From contig NZ_LZMH01000044.1 of NCBI RefSeq assembly GCF_001673635.1, forward strand, positions 1 to 64,000: a stretch of 64,000 nucleotides of DNA, given 5' to 3'. Each line of letters starts with the position of its first letter. Positions within the stretch are counted from its first letter, which is position 1. A program made the translations under genes and the position numbers. The DNA comes from Mycobacterium asiaticum. GTDB lineage: Bacteria; Actinomycetota; Actinomycetes; Mycobacteriales; Mycobacteriaceae. The notes under the pieces were generated by a model that was not told the origin of the DNA, made no database searches, and saw only the letters and a list, made by a program, of their open reading frames with translations. This document shows positions 18,447 to 28,894 of the stretch, piece after piece.

Positions 18447-21428
18447 TTGCGACGGCTAGCCGATGCAGTGGTGCGGTGGCCCTGGTTGGTGATCGGCCTG
18501 TGGGTGGCGGTCGCGGTCGCCCTGCCGTTGGCGTTCCCATCCCTGAACCAGATGGCCCAGAAACACCCGCTCGACATCCTGCCGAGCGATGCGCCCTCGA
18601 GCGTCACGGCCCGGAAGATGACCGAGGCGTTTCACGAATCGGGGGCAGACGACCTGCTGCTGGTGGTCCTGACCAATGACAGCGGACTGAAGCCTGCGGA
18701 CGAAACCGCCTACCGCAAGCTGGTCAGCGCCTTGCGCGAGGACAAGCGCGACGTGTTGATGTTGCAGGATTTCATCGACACACCGCCCCTACGCTCGACG
18801 TTGACCAGCAAGGACCGCACCACCTGGGTGCTGCCGGTCGGTCTGGCGGGTGAGTTGGGCACACCGAAGTCCTATGCCGCTTTCCAGCGGGTCGCCGACA
18901 TCGTCAAACACTCCGTCGCCGGGTCACAGCTGACGGCCCACCTGACCGGGCCCGCGGCCACGGTCGCCGACCTCACCGCCGCGGGCAACAGGGATCGGGT
19001 CCCGATCGAGGTCGCGATCGCGGTGCTGGTGCTCCTGGTCCTGCTTCTGGTCTATCGAAATCCGGTCACCATGCTGCTGCCATTGTTGGCGATCGGCATA
19101 TCGATGGTCATCGCCCAGTCCGTGGTGGCGGCCATGTCGGAGGTCACCGGGATCGGCGTCTCAAACCAGTCCATCGTGTTCTTGAGCGCCATCATCGCCG
19201 GCGCCGGGACGGACTACGCCGTCTTTCTGATCAGTCGCTATCACGACTATCTGCGGGAAGGCGAAGACTTCGATCGGGCGGTGCGGCGGGCGATGATGTC
19301 GATCGGAAAAGTGATCGCCGCATCGGCAGCCACGGTGGGCATCACGTTTCTCGGGATCAGTTTCTCCCAGATGGGGGTGTTCTCATCGGTCGGCCTGTCG
19401 TCGGCGATCGGCGTCGGGGTGGCGTTCCTTGCCGCGATGACGTTGTTGCCCGCCATCCTGGTGGTGGCCGGTCCTCGTGGGTGGGTCAAGCCACGGCGCG
19501 AACTCACGTCCCGGTTCTGGCGGCGTTCGGGAATCCGGATCGTGCGCCGGCCCAAAACCCACCTCGTCGCGAGCCTGCTGGTGCTGGCCATTCTGGCCGG
19601 CTGCGCCGGCTTGGTTCGGTTCAACTACGACGACCGCAAGGGTGTGCCCGCGTCGGCGCCGAGTTCGATCGGGTATGCGGCGCTGGAGCGACACTTCCCC
19701 GTGAACCAGTCGATCCCGGAATACATCCTGGTCCAGTCGCCGCATGACCTGCGCACACCGCGAGCCCTGGCCGACCTGGAGCAGATGGCCGAGCGAGTCA
19801 GTCAGCTGCCCAACATTGCCGCGGTCACCGGGATCACCCGGCCCACCGGAGCCGTACCCGAGGAGTTCAGAGCCACGTATCAGGCCGGGGCCATCGGCGC
19901 CCGGTTGGGCGCCGGCGCCGCCCTGATCAACGAGCACGACAACGACCTCAACCGGCTGAGCAGGGGAGCCAACACGCTGGCCGAGAACCTGGGCGATGTG
20001 CGCGGGCAGGTCAACCAGATGGTCTCCGCGATGCAGGGCCTGGTCGAGGTCTTCACCTCGATGCGGGGCCAGTACGGCGGCGATCGGTTGGTCAAAGAGG
20101 TCACGACCGCGGCAAAGCTGGTCAACAGCATCAACGCGCTCGGCCATGAGATGGGCCTGAACTTCACGGCGGTCCGGGACATGTTCGGCTGGGTCGGTCC
20201 AGTCTTGATCGCACTGCAGGGCAACGTGATCTGTGACGTCGACGCCTCGTGCGCCGCCACCCGCGCCCAGTTCGAGCGGCTGGTGAACGCCCGCAACAAC
20301 GGAAGCCTCGACCAGATCAACGATCTGGCCAACCAGCTGCAAGGGTTCGGCGATAAGCAGACCCTGGCCGCGACAGCGGACCGGTTGCGCGGCGCACTCG
20401 CCAACTTCACCAAGGCGCTGCATGCCATGGGATTCGACCAGGCCGGCGGACTGGAGGGCGGCTTGAACCGCCTGCAGCAGGGCGCGGAGCGCGTCGCCGG
20501 CGGCAGCCGGCAGGTGGCCGACGGTGTGGACCAACTCGTCGATCAGATCAGGCAGATGGGTACCGGGCTCGGTGAAGCGTCGGCGTTCCTGCTCGCGATG
20601 AAGGACGACGCGGCGGAACCTTCGATGGCCGGCTTCAACATTCCGCCTCAACTGCTGCGCATGGAGGAGTTCAGGAAAGCCGCCAAGCTGTTCATTTCCC
20701 CGGACGGCCATTCGGTGCGGTACTTGGTGCAGACGAAGCTCAACCCGTTCAGCGCCGAAGCCATGGATCAGGTCAACGCGATCACCGCCGCCGCTCGCAG
20801 CGCGCAGCCGAACACCGCGCTGGCCGATGCCTCGATCTCGATGGCGGGGTATCCGGTCACGCTGCGTGATACCCGCGACTACTACGAACACGACATCAGG
20901 TTCATCATCGCGGTCACGCTGATCGTCGTGCTGCTGACGCTGATCGCGCTGCTGCGCGCGATCGTCGCACCGCTGTATCTGGTCGGGTCGGTGGTGATCT
21001 CGTATTTGTCGGCGGTGGGTATCGGGGTGCTGGTGTTCCAGTACCTGCTCGGCCAGCAATTGCATTGGAGCATTCCGCCGTTGGCCTTCGTGGTGCTGGT
21101 GGCGGTCGGTGCGGACTACAACATGCTGCTCATCTCGCGGATGCGTGACGAATCGCCGAACAGCATGCGCTACGGCATCATCCGCACCCTGAGCTCCACC
21201 GGCGGAGTGATCACGGCGGCCGGGTTGATCTTCGCCGCCTCGATGTGGGGCCTGTTGTTCTCCACCATCGGCACCGTGATCCAGGGCGGTTTCGTGATCG
21301 GCGTCGGGATTCTGCTGGACACCTTCCTGGTACGCACCATCACGGTGCCCGCGATCGCTACGCTGGTCGGCAAGGCGAGTTGGTGGCCATCACGAGTGTC
21401 ACCGGGCCGAACCAGCGCGGGCGCATGA
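18447..21428 (+). CDS. mmpL10: MmpL-family lipid transporter (MmpL10-like)
   Basis: A 993-residue RND-superfamily transporter. An N-terminal membrane helix (about 11-32) is followed by periplasmic domain 1 and a block of helices at about 185-350 with the proton-relay motif [13 protein letters not shown] large periplasmic domain 2 with coiled-coil character (about 400-800) precedes a second helix block with [13 protein letters not shown]. Asp-Tyr pairs in both halves are the conserved proton-coupling residues of MmpL proteins. The start is TTG at 18447 with TAGGAG about 5 bases upstream. Placement after papA and before a Chp-type enzyme matches the TPP and DAT/PAT loci, where MmpL10 exports a diacyltrehalose precursor to the periplasm. 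The substrate is inferred from context. Confidence 0.88.
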   Translation: MRRLADAVVRWPWLVIGLWVAVAVALPLAFPSLNQMAQKHPLDILPSDAPSSVTARKMTEAFHESGADDLLLVVLTNDSGLKPADETAYRKLVSALREDKRDVLMLQDFIDTPPLRSTLTSKDRTTWVLPVGLAGELGTPKSYAAFQRVADIVKHSVAGSQLTAHLTGPAATVADLTAAGNRDRVPIEVAIAVLVLLVLLLVYRNPVTMLLPLLAIGISMVIAQSVVAAMSEVTGIGVSNQSIVFLSAIIAGAGTDYAVFLISRYHDYLREGEDFDRAVRRAMMSIGKVIAASAATVGITFLGISFSQMGVFSSVGLSSAIGVGVAFLAAMTLLPAILVVAGPRGWVKPRRELTSRFWRRSGIRIVRRPKTHLVASLLVLAILAGCAGLVRFNYDDRKGVPASAPSSIGYAALERHFPVNQSIPEYILVQSPHDLRTPRALADLEQMAERVSQLPNIAAVTGITRPTGAVPEEFRATYQAGAIGARLGAGAALINEHDNDLNRLSRGANTLAENLGDVRGQVNQMVSAMQGLVEVFTSMRGQYGGDRLVKEVTTAAKLVNSINALGHEMGLNFTAVRDMFGWVGPVLIALQGNVICDVDASCAATRAQFERLVNARNNGSLDQINDLANQLQGFGDKQTLAATADRLRGALANFTKALHAMGFDQAGGLEGGLNRLQQGAERVAGGSRQVADGVDQLVDQIRQMGTGLGEASAFLLAMKDDAAEPSMAGFNIPPQLLRMEEFRKAAKLFISPDGHSVRYLVQTKLNPFSAEAMDQVNAITAAARSAQPNTALADASISMAGYPVTLRDTRDYYEHDIRFIIAVTLIVVLLTLIALLRAIVAPLYLVGSVVISYLSAVGIGVLVFQYLLGQQLHWSIPPLAFVVLVAVGADYNMLLISRMRDESPNSMRYGIIRTLSSTGGVITAAGLIFAASMWGLLFSTIGTVIQGGFVIGVGILLDTFLVRTITVPAIATLVGKASWWPSRVSPGRTSAGA

Positions 21429-21471
21429 TGGTCGCCTCGTACGGGAGCCCACTACGGGAAGAGAAGTAGGG

Positions 21472-22575
21472 ATGAAGAAACTACTCGCAGGACTCACCGC
21501 GCTGGTAACCGTCGGTGCCACAAGCTGTTTGGGAGTCGGGCGGGCGACGGCCGACGAAACGCCGACGGATGAGGCGCCGCAACCCGGCGGGACGGCCTAC
21601 GCGCTGGGCGGCGCCCACGTGCTGGGTATCCCCTACGACGAGTACATCCGCCGCGAGGGCGCCGACTGGTTTCCCGGCCTGCGCCGCCAGATCATCGACT
21701 ATCCCGCCGGCCAGGTGCAGGGCCATGTGCTGGGACGGCTCTTTCCGGGCATCGGCCAGTTGGACGAGATGTTTCCGGGGCTGGGCGCGGACGGGCCCAG
21801 CGTCGGCGAATCGGTCGTCGTCGGCGCGGACAACCTGGACGCGGCGATCCGGCGGGGCGGCCCCGGCACGGCGATCGGCTTGTCCGAAGGAGCGCTCGTC
21901 CTCGACGAACTGCAGGCCCGGCTCGCCACCGACCCCAACGCTCCCCCACCAGATCAGTTGAGTTTCGCCACCTTTGGCGATCCGGTCGCTCGTCACGCGT
22001 TCGGTGAGAGCTTCCTGACCGCCATGTTCCCGGTCGGCAGCGTCGTGCCCGCCCTCGACTACCCGGTGCCGCCTCCGGTGGAGAGCCAGTACAACACCAA
22101 GATGTTCATCTCCGCCTACGACTCGATCGCCGACTTCCCGGACCGGCCGGACAATCTGATGGCACTGGCCAACACGCTGGTGGGGTTGATGACCGGGCAC
22201 ACCGCGGTGGCCTTCACCAACCCGAGCATGGTGCCGCCACAGAACATCCGGACGACGGTGAACTCGCGGGGCGCAACGACGACGACGTATCTGATCCCGG
22301 AGCGGCATCTTCCGTTGGTGCTGCCGTTCCAGTACGCGGGTGTGCCGGAAGAGACGCTCAACGAGCTCGACGCGGTGCTGCTGCCCATGGTCAACGAGGG
22401 ATATTCGCGCAACGACGATCCGCTGACCGCACCTATCCAGGTCGATCCGGTGAACGGCTATGACCCGGCGGCCGTCACTGCGCCTGCTACCCAGGCCACC
22501 TTCGGCGGCGGCGCAGATCCGTTGTCGCAGATTCTGTCCGGCGCGATGTCCGTGCTCAACCGGGGCGCTCACTAG
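21472..22575 (+). CDS. Secreted PE-PPE-domain (Chp-type) acyltransferase
   Basis: A 367-residue protein with an N-terminal signal/anchor segment ([18 protein letters not shown]) and a PE-PPE-type serine hydrolase fold. The nucleophile elbow is GLSEG, with Ser about 138. Family members Chp1 (sulfolipid) and Chp2 (PAT), and the 'PE' gene of TPP loci, transfer acyl groups between exported acyltrehaloses in the cell envelope. It directly follows mmpL (43 bases), in the order expected for finishing polyacyltrehalose assembly outside the membrane. Despite the domain name it is not a PE or PPE protein: it has no PE N-terminal domain. The acyl donor is inferred from context. Confidence 0.85.
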   Translation: MKKLLAGLTALVTVGATSCLGVGRATADETPTDEAPQPGGTAYALGGAHVLGIPYDEYIRREGADWFPGLRRQIIDYPAGQVQGHVLGRLFPGIGQLDEMFPGLGADGPSVGESVVVGADNLDAAIRRGGPGTAIGLSEGALVLDELQARLATDPNAPPPDQLSFATFGDPVARHAFGESFLTAMFPVGSVVPALDYPVPPPVESQYNTKMFISAYDSIADFPDRPDNLMALANTLVGLMTGHTAVAFTNPSMVPPQNIRTTVNSRGATTTTYLIPERHLPLVLPFQYAGVPEETLNELDAVLLPMVNEGYSRNDDPLTAPIQVDPVNGYDPAAVTAPATQATFGGGADPLSQILSGAMSVLNRGAH

Positions 22576-22640
22576 CGGCAACCGCGCCCGGAGATAATGG
22601 CTCCCAGCCACGTGGCGCAGACCCGGCGCAAAGGAGCCTG

Positions 22641-23699
22641 ATGAGCACAGCACGCACAGACCGGCCGCTACGCGTCATCCAGTGGACGACCGGGAACATC
22701 GGGCGACGCTCGTTGCACGCGATCATCGGCCGGCCGGACATGGAGCTCGTCGGGGTCTTCGCGCACGGGCCGGACAAGGTCGGGGTCGACGCTGCCGCGC
22801 TCGCAGGCTGGCCCGAACCGACCGGTGTGCGCGCCACCAACGACATCGATGCGCTGATCGCGCTGGGTGCCGACGCGTGTTGCTATAACCCGTTGTGGCC
22901 CAACATCGATGAGCTCGTGCGGCTGCTGGAGTCCGGAGTCAACGTGTGCACCAGCGCGGCGTGGATCACCGGTGGCAAGCAGACGCCCCACGACCGCGAG
23001 CGCATCGAGGCGGCCTGCCGGCAGGGCGGCTCGACAATCTTTGGCAGCGGTGCGCATCCGGGCATGACGAACATGGTCGGCATGGTGCTCAGCGGGTCCT
23101 GCGAGCGGGTCGATGAGATCCGCATCACCGAATCGGTGGACTGCTCGACGTATGAATCGGCCGGAACTCAGCGAGCGATGGGATTCTCGCAGGATCCCGA
23201 CACGCCCGGCCTGGCCGAGAGTGTGCGCCGCGAAAGTGAGGTGTTCGCCGAATCGGCCGCGATGATGGCCGACGCGATCGGGGCACATCTGGACCGGATG
23301 ACGTTCGATGTCACCTTCACGGCCGCCACCGGCGACACCGACCTGGGTTTCATGGAGATTCCGGCGGGAACCGTCGCCGGCGTCCATGGTTACCACCGCG
23401 GGTGGGACGGCGACCGCAACGTCGTCAGCGTCGGCTTCAACTGGATCATGGGCGATCATGTGACTCCACCCAAGCCCCTCGAGCATGGCCACGTCATCCA
23501 GGTGTTCGGGCTACCCAACATGCGCACGGTGCTGCACTGCCTGCCGCCCAAGGACTGGACGGAGCCCGGCTTCATGGGGCTGGGCATGATCTACACCGCG
23601 CTTCCGGTCACCAATGCGGTGCCGGCGGTGGTGGCCGCGAAACCGGGCATTGTGACGCTTGCAGACCTGCCGCCGGTGACGGGACGGGTCGCGCGCTAG
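22641..23699 (+). CDS. NAD(P)-dependent dehydrogenase, dihydrodipicolinate-reductase-like
   Basis: A 352-residue protein with an N-terminal Rossmann motif (VIQWTTGNIGRRSL) and a C-terminal alpha/beta domain. It resembles the DapB-like N-terminal family that includes 2,4-diaminopentanoate dehydrogenase and several uncharacterised mycobacterial paralogues. It probably reduces or oxidises a small carbonyl or amine substrate. AAAGGAG lies upstream of the ATG at 22641. It sits 65 bases after chp on the same strand, but nothing ties it to trehalose lipid assembly. A 157-base gap then separates it from mmpS. Confidence 0.72.
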   Translation: MSTARTDRPLRVIQWTTGNIGRRSLHAIIGRPDMELVGVFAHGPDKVGVDAAALAGWPEPTGVRATNDIDALIALGADACCYNPLWPNIDELVRLLESGVNVCTSAAWITGGKQTPHDRERIEAACRQGGSTIFGSGAHPGMTNMVGMVLSGSCERVDEIRITESVDCSTYESAGTQRAMGFSQDPDTPGLAESVRRESEVFAESAAMMADAIGAHLDRMTFDVTFTAATGDTDLGFMEIPAGTVAGVHGYHRGWDGDRNVVSVGFNWIMGDHVTPPKPLEHGHVIQVFGLPNMRTVLHCLPPKDWTEPGFMGLGMIYTALPVTNAVPAVVAAKPGIVTLADLPPVTGRVAR

Positions 23700-23856
23700 C
23701 CTGTGTCGTTCGGCACATAGGGGCGCACCCGAGGAACGCGCGCGTCCACTACGGGTTTACGATACTTAGCCGAGCAAATATTTCTTTCGGGTCGGGGAAG
23801 CCTGCTGCCCAAAGTGGTGTTGCAACCCCAGGATCGGCTGGCGGAAGGCGGTGTTG

Positions 23857-24312
23857 ATGAGGACTGGTTCACTTTCGGGTTCCGTTGGCCGGACGCTGAA
23901 GAAGGTGTGGATCCCGCTGGTACTGGTGGTCGTCCTGGCCGTTTCGGCGCTGGTCGTCTCGCGCCTGCACCGGATCTTCGGCTCGGAGGACCTCAACGCC
24001 AATGCCGGCGCAGGAATAGAGATCGTGCAGTTCAACCCGAAAGTTGTGCTCTATGAAATCTTCGGTACGCCTGGGGCCACGGCCAACATCAACTATTGGG
24101 ACGCCGACGCCAACACGCATCAGGTCAACGCGGCCGCGCTGCCCTGGTCGTTCACCCTCTCCACGACGTTGCCCTCGGTGAGCGCGAACATCATGGCCCA
24201 AAGCGATGGCAGCCGGATCGGTTGCCGCATCACCGTCGACGGCGTGGTCCGCGAGGAGCAGAAGTCCGACGGGGTCAATCCGCAGACCTTCTGCCTGGTG
24301 AAGTCGGCATGA
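23857..24312 (+). CDS. mmpS: MmpS family membrane protein
   Basis: A 151-residue accessory protein for an MmpL transporter. A basic N-terminus (RTLKKVW) is followed by one transmembrane helix (about 15-37) and a periplasmic beta-rich domain with VVLYEIFGTPGATANINYWD, characteristic of MmpS. Two cysteines near the C-terminus (IGCRITVDG and TFCLV) probably form the conserved disulfide. The ATG at 23857 has GGAAGG 8 bases upstream, better placed than an in-frame GTG at 23851. It overlaps the start of mmpL in an ATGA motif, so the pair is translationally coupled. Confidence 0.9.
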   Translation: MRTGSLSGSVGRTLKKVWIPLVLVVVLAVSALVVSRLHRIFGSEDLNANAGAGIEIVQFNPKVVLYEIFGTPGATANINYWDADANTHQVNAAALPWSFTLSTTLPSVSANIMAQSDGSRIGCRITVDGVVREEQKSDGVNPQTFCLVKSA

Positions 24313-27209
24313 GCGACCTCGACAGCACGACGCGCGTCGGGGCCGACGACACCGCGCCGATCGAAGTGGAGCCCGCCCCGAAGGAGCCGCGACCGCACCG
24401 CCCGGTCATTCCGCACACCATCCGGATCTTCGCGGTGCCCATCATCGTGGCCTGGGTGGCGCTGACCGTTCTGGTCAATGTCATTGTTCCGACGCTGGAG
24501 AAGGTCAGCGAAGAGCATTCGGCTCCGATGACCCCGCCGGACGCGCCCTCGATGGTCGCGATGATGCGACTCGGCCACAATTTCAAGGAATTCGACTCCG
24601 ACAGCACGGTGATGATCGTGCTGGAGGGCCAGCAGCCGCTGGGCGACGCGGCTCATCGGTTCTACGACAGCCTGATTCACCAGCTGCAGCGGGATCACAA
24701 GCACATCCAGCACATCCAGGATTTCTGGGGTGACCGGTTGACCGCGGCGGGCGCGCAGAGCGCCGACGCCAAGGGCGCCTATGTGATGCTCAACCTGGCC
24801 GGCGACCAGGGCACGACGCTGGCGAACGAATCGGTCGACGCGGTTCGGGAGGTGCTGGAGCGCACCCCACCGCCGCCCGGGGTGAAGGCCTATGTGACGG
24901 GGCCGGCCGCACTCAGCGACGACATGCACATCATCGGCAACGCCAGCCTGGCCAAGATCACCCTGTTCACGCTGGGCGCGATCGCGATCATGCTGTTACT
25001 GGTCTACCGGTCCATCGTCACCACGCTGGTCCAGCTGTTCATGACGTTCGTCGCGCTGGCGGCATCCCGCGGATTCGTCGCGGTTCTGGGTTATCACAAC
25101 GTGTTCGGCCTGACCACCTTCGCCGCCAACATCCTGACCATGTTGGCGATAGCCGCCGGAACCGACTACGGGATCTTCCTCGTCGGGCGCTATCAGGAGG
25201 CGCTGCGCGCCGGTGAGGATCGGGAAACCGCTTATTACACGACATTTCGCGGTGTGGCCCCGGTGGTGATGGGGTCGGGTCTGACGATTGCCGGTGCGAC
25301 CTACTGCCTGAGTTTCTCCCGGTTGCCGTGGTTCAACACGATGGGTGCCCCGGTGGCGATCGGGATGCTGGTCGTCGTCCTGGCCGGTGTCACGCTGGGT
25401 CCCGCGGTGGTGTTCGTGGGCAGCAAGATGCACCTGTTCGAATCCAAGCGGGCCGCCCGGCAGGGTCGAATGTGGCGGCGGGTCGGTACCGCGGTGGTGC
25501 GTTGGCCCGCACCGATTCTGGCGGTCAGCGGCGCGATCGTGCTGATCGGCATGGTGGCACTGCCGGGCTTCAAGACCAGCTACAACGACCGGTACTACCT
25601 GCCCACCTCCGCGCCGTCCAATATCGGCCAGGCCGCCGCCGACCGGCATTTCTCCCAGGCCCGGATGAACCCCGACATGTTGATGATCGAGTCCGACCAT
25701 GACATGCGAAATCCGGCGGACATGCTGGTGCTGGACCGGGTTGCCAAGAACGTGATGCGTACCGTCGGCATCGCGATGGTCCAGGACATCACCCGACCGC
25801 TTGGCATCCCGATCCAGCACAGTTCCATACCTTTTCAGAACAGCATGCAGAGCCAGACGACGATGCAGAACCTGTCGTTCCTGCGGGACCGGATGAATGA
25901 CATCACCAAGATGGCCGACCAGATGCAGTTCATGATCGAGACCATGCAGCAGATGTACAAGGTCACCACGGAGCTTTCCGAAGCCGCCGACGACAGCGCT
26001 CGGACCACGGCCGAAACCGCGGACATCACCAATAGACTGCGGGACCACATCGCCGATTTCGACGACTTCTGGCGCCCGATACGCAGCTACTTCTATTGGG
26101 AGAAGCACTGTTTCGACATCCCCATCTGCTGGTCACTGCGTTCGCTGTTCGACTCGCTGGATGGGTTCGACCAGCTCGCCGGTCAATTCGACATATTGAC
26201 CAAGGACATCGCGCGCACCGCGGAGGCGACACACCACATGCTGGTGCTGATCCCGCCGATGATCGAGACGATGAAGACGACCAAAGCACTGACGCTGACG
26301 ATGCAGTCGACCTTCTCGGCGATGCTCAATCAGATGGAGGCGATGAGCAATACGGCCGTTGTCATGGGCCAGAGCTTCGACGCCTCCAAGAACGACGACT
26401 TCTTCTACCTGCCGCCCGAAGCGTTCGACAACCCCGACTTCCAAACGGGCCTGCGGATGTTCCTGTCACCGGACGGCAAGTCGGCGCGGTTCTTCGTGAC
26501 CCACCAGGGCGATCCGATGACACCGGAAGGCATTTCGCGTGTCGACGCCGAACGTTCGGCCGCACAGGAAGGTTTGAAGCAGTCGTCGCTGTCCGATGCC
26601 CGGGTGTATCTCGGCGGCACCGCCGCGACATTCAAGGACATGCACGACGGCGCCAAATACGACCTGATGATCGCGGTGGTCTCGGCGCTGACGCTGATCT
26701 TCATGATCATGCTGTTGCTGACTCGAAGCGTGGTGGCCGCGCTGGTCATCGTTGGCACCGCGGCGAGTTCGATCGCGGCGTCGTTCGGGTTGTCGGTGCT
26801 GATTTGGCAGGACCTGTTCGGCATCCGGATCCACTGGATCGTCATGGCGCTGTCGGTGATCATCCTGTTGGCCGTCGGGTCGGACTACAACCTGCTGCTG
26901 GTGTCCCGGTTCAAGGAGGAGATCCACGCCGGCCTCAAGACCGGGATCATCCGATCGATGGCCGGTACCGGTGGGGTGGTGACGGCCGCGGGCCTGGTGT
27001 TCGCGTTCACCATGGCGTCGATGCTGGGCAGCGACCTGCGGGTGCTGGGCCAGTTCGGGTCCACAGTCTGCATCGGACTGCTGCTGGACACGCTGATCGT
27101 GCGCACCTTGTTGATGCCGTCGATCGCGACGCTGCTGGGGCGCTGGTTCTGGTGGCCGAAGGTGGTCCATCCGCGGGGTGACAATGCTCTGGTTAAAGGC
27201 TCTGGTTAA
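24309..27209 (+). CDS. mmpL: MmpL family transporter (MmpL4/MmpL5-like)
   Basis: A 966-residue RND transporter with an N-terminal helix (about 38-60), a helix block holding AAGTDYGIFLVGRY, and a long periplasmic coiled-coil domain 2 with paired cysteines (HCFDIPIC). A second block holds VGSDYNLLLVSRF. Length, partner mmpS and motifs fit the MmpL4/5 type, members of which export siderophores, glycopeptidolipids or drugs. The substrate here is unknown. The true start is the ATG overlapping the mmpS stop; a longer frame from 24096 is only read-through of the mmpS region. The last four codons (VKGSG end) lie in a 13-base tandem repeat, so the C-terminus could vary in length. Confidence 0.9.
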   Translation: MSDLDSTTRVGADDTAPIEVEPAPKEPRPHRPVIPHTIRIFAVPIIVAWVALTVLVNVIVPTLEKVSEEHSAPMTPPDAPSMVAMMRLGHNFKEFDSDSTVMIVLEGQQPLGDAAHRFYDSLIHQLQRDHKHIQHIQDFWGDRLTAAGAQSADAKGAYVMLNLAGDQGTTLANESVDAVREVLERTPPPPGVKAYVTGPAALSDDMHIIGNASLAKITLFTLGAIAIMLLLVYRSIVTTLVQLFMTFVALAASRGFVAVLGYHNVFGLTTFAANILTMLAIAAGTDYGIFLVGRYQEALRAGEDRETAYYTTFRGVAPVVMGSGLTIAGATYCLSFSRLPWFNTMGAPVAIGMLVVVLAGVTLGPAVVFVGSKMHLFESKRAARQGRMWRRVGTAVVRWPAPILAVSGAIVLIGMVALPGFKTSYNDRYYLPTSAPSNIGQAAADRHFSQARMNPDMLMIESDHDMRNPADMLVLDRVAKNVMRTVGIAMVQDITRPLGIPIQHSSIPFQNSMQSQTTMQNLSFLRDRMNDITKMADQMQFMIETMQQMYKVTTELSEAADDSARTTAETADITNRLRDHIADFDDFWRPIRSYFYWEKHCFDIPICWSLRSLFDSLDGFDQLAGQFDILTKDIARTAEATHHMLVLIPPMIETMKTTKALTLTMQSTFSAMLNQMEAMSNTAVVMGQSFDASKNDDFFYLPPEAFDNPDFQTGLRMFLSPDGKSARFFVTHQGDPMTPEGISRVDAERSAAQEGLKQSSLSDARVYLGGTAATFKDMHDGAKYDLMIAVVSALTLIFMIMLLLTRSVVAALVIVGTAASSIAASFGLSVLIWQDLFGIRIHWIVMALSVIILLAVGSDYNLLLVSRFKEEIHAGLKTGIIRSMAGTGGVVTAAGLVFAFTMASMLGSDLRVLGQFGSTVCIGLLLDTLIVRTLLMPSIATLLGRWFWWPKVVHPRGDNALVKGSG

Positions 27210-27224
27210 AGGGTCTGGTTAAAG
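27186..27224. repeat. Three-copy 13-bp tandem repeat over the mmpL stop codon
   Basis: The unit GCTCTGGTTAAAG occurs at 27186-27198 and 27199-27211, with a one-base variant GGTCTGGTTAAAG at 27212-27224. The mmpL stop codon TAA lies at 27207-27209 in the second copy. Because 13 is not a multiple of three, gain or loss of a unit changes the reading frame of the tail. Confidence 0.9.
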
Positions 27225-27357
27225 AAGAACGGTGAGCGCTCCGCGCCTGGCTCCGCGGTAGACCTCCTCCCGCACTGACCAAGCTGCGCCATTCTCCGCC
27301 GGGGAGCGGCAGCCGCGCAGTACGCTCTGTGAGGGATCGACAAAGGAGGGGCCGGCC

Positions 27358-28884
27358 GTGTCGCAATTGTTGGTGTCTCCTAGCCAATTCGTATCGGCGA
27401 CAACGGTTTTGGAAAGCATAGGGTCGTCGCTGCACTCAGCGAACGCGGCGGCAGTCGTGCCCACCACCGGCCTGGTAGCCGCCAGCGCCGACGAAATCTC
27501 GGCCGAGCTGGCGGCGCTCTTTACCGAGCACGGCCGGCAGTATCAGGCGGCGGCCGGGCAGTTCGCTACGTCCTACGAGCAAGTTGTGCTCCGACTGTTA
27601 GAGACCGCACAACTCTATGCGAACGCCGAAATCGCCGTCGCGCAACAACTCGCTGCGGGCGCATCCCGCCTCGTCAACGAACCCGTCCTGCAGCTCACCG
27701 GACGCCCGCTGTTCGGCGACGGCGCCAACGGATACACAACCGCCGAGGGCGTGGGAACCCCCGGCGGGTCCGGTGGCTGGTTATTCGGCAACGGTGGCAC
27801 CGGCGGTGTCAGCGTTCGCTACGGCATAGCCGGAGGCACCGGCGGCGCGGGCGGTGTGTTGCTGGGTAACGGCGGCGCGGGCGGTCGCAATCTCTACGGC
27901 GGCATGCCGGGTGGCGCCGGTGGGTCCGCGGGTCTGATCGGCATCGGCGGTACGGGAGGGGCCAGTGGCCCCGGTGGCGTCGGCGGTGTGGGCGGTCGGG
28001 GCGGCCTGTTGGGACTACCCGGGACCGCAGGGATCAGCACAGCCCTGGGGCCGAACCAAACGTTGATCCATCCCGGTCAGTACGGCAGCCCGATTCTGAA
28101 TATCTCGGTCGGTGGTGGACCGGGTGCGCCCGTCACCGTCGACTCCGGCGCCAGCGGCCTGGTGGTGCCGCCGCAGTACGTTAATTTGGCGGCCCTCGGT
28201 GCGCCCACCGGAGTGGGCAGTGTGAGTTACGGCGGTGCCCTATTCGTCAACTACCAGACCTATGTCACGACCGTGGATTTCGGTAATGGAATCGTCACGG
28301 CACCAACCACTGTCGGGGTCGCCACCTCGGCATACTTGAATAACCCGGGCAATCCGATAGACGTTTCGTTGCTGCCCGCCTATCTGGGCGTGGGACCTAA
28401 CAACGACTTTCCGTTCAGCAGCCCAGTGACCGCTGCCTTGCCGGGCAACATGAACGAGGGCGTGCTGATCAACCTTCCTCGCGGCATGCTCGAGTTCGGA
28501 CCCAATCCACTGCCCCCCATCGTCGAGATGGACGGTGCCCCGAGAACCGTTGTCCAAGTGCAGATCAACAACGAATTGCCGCAAACCGTAGGCGCGTTCA
28601 TCGATTCGGGTGGGGAGCTGGGAGCCATCCCACAATCGTTGGTGCCGGGCCTGGCGATCGGTAACCACCTGCCGGCCGGAACGACCATCACCGTCTCCAC
28701 GATCAACGGCGTGCCGCTCTACACCCAGACAGTCTCCGCGAACCACACGCCGTTCGTCGTTGCATCGGCGACGGCCAATAACTTCTACGTCTTCAACACC
28801 GGGTCCTACCCCTTCTCCCAACTGCCCATCTACATCTGGAACAACGACGCGGTAGGTACGACGATCTTCGACCGCCAGATCTGA
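27358..28884 (+). CDS. PE_PGRS aspartic protease (PecA-like)
   Basis: A 508-residue three-part protein. The PE domain (about 1-95) contains the type VII secretion signal YxxxE (YANAE, 87-91). A short Gly-rich PGRS stretch with GGxGG repeats covers about 130-235, and the C-terminal domain (about 240-508) is a retropepsin/pepsin-like aspartic protease. Two catalytic motifs are visible: DSGAS with Asp about 262, and DSGGE with Asp about 416. This layout matches PE_PGRS35 / PecA of M. marinum, an ESX-5-secreted surface protease that cleaves itself and LipY. AAAGGAGG is 8 bases before the GTG. It follows mmpL by 148 bases. The substrate is unknown here. Confidence 0.9.
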   Translation: MSQLLVSPSQFVSATTVLESIGSSLHSANAAAVVPTTGLVAASADEISAELAALFTEHGRQYQAAAGQFATSYEQVVLRLLETAQLYANAEIAVAQQLAAGASRLVNEPVLQLTGRPLFGDGANGYTTAEGVGTPGGSGGWLFGNGGTGGVSVRYGIAGGTGGAGGVLLGNGGAGGRNLYGGMPGGAGGSAGLIGIGGTGGASGPGGVGGVGGRGGLLGLPGTAGISTALGPNQTLIHPGQYGSPILNISVGGGPGAPVTVDSGASGLVVPPQYVNLAALGAPTGVGSVSYGGALFVNYQTYVTTVDFGNGIVTAPTTVGVATSAYLNNPGNPIDVSLLPAYLGVGPNNDFPFSSPVTAALPGNMNEGVLINLPRGMLEFGPNPLPPIVEMDGAPRTVVQVQINNELPQTVGAFIDSGGELGAIPQSLVPGLAIGNHLPAGTTITVSTINGVPLYTQTVSANHTPFVVASATANNFYVFNTGSYPFSQLPIYIWNNDAVGTTIFDRQI

Positions 28885-28894
28885 GCGGCTAAAG

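Noticed and set aside
21472..22575. Naming this a PE or PPE protein
   Set aside because: It has a signal peptide and a PE-PPE-type hydrolase domain but lacks the PE/PPE N-terminal helical domains and WxG motif.
24096..24308. N-terminal extension of the mmpL frame
   Set aside because: It lies in another frame of mmpS; the ATG overlapping the mmpS stop gives the family N-terminus.
27730..28060. Possible CRISPR or satellite array in the GGC-rich part
   Set aside because: The units are imperfect Gly codon repeats of a PGRS domain in frame, with no conserved spacer-repeat structure.
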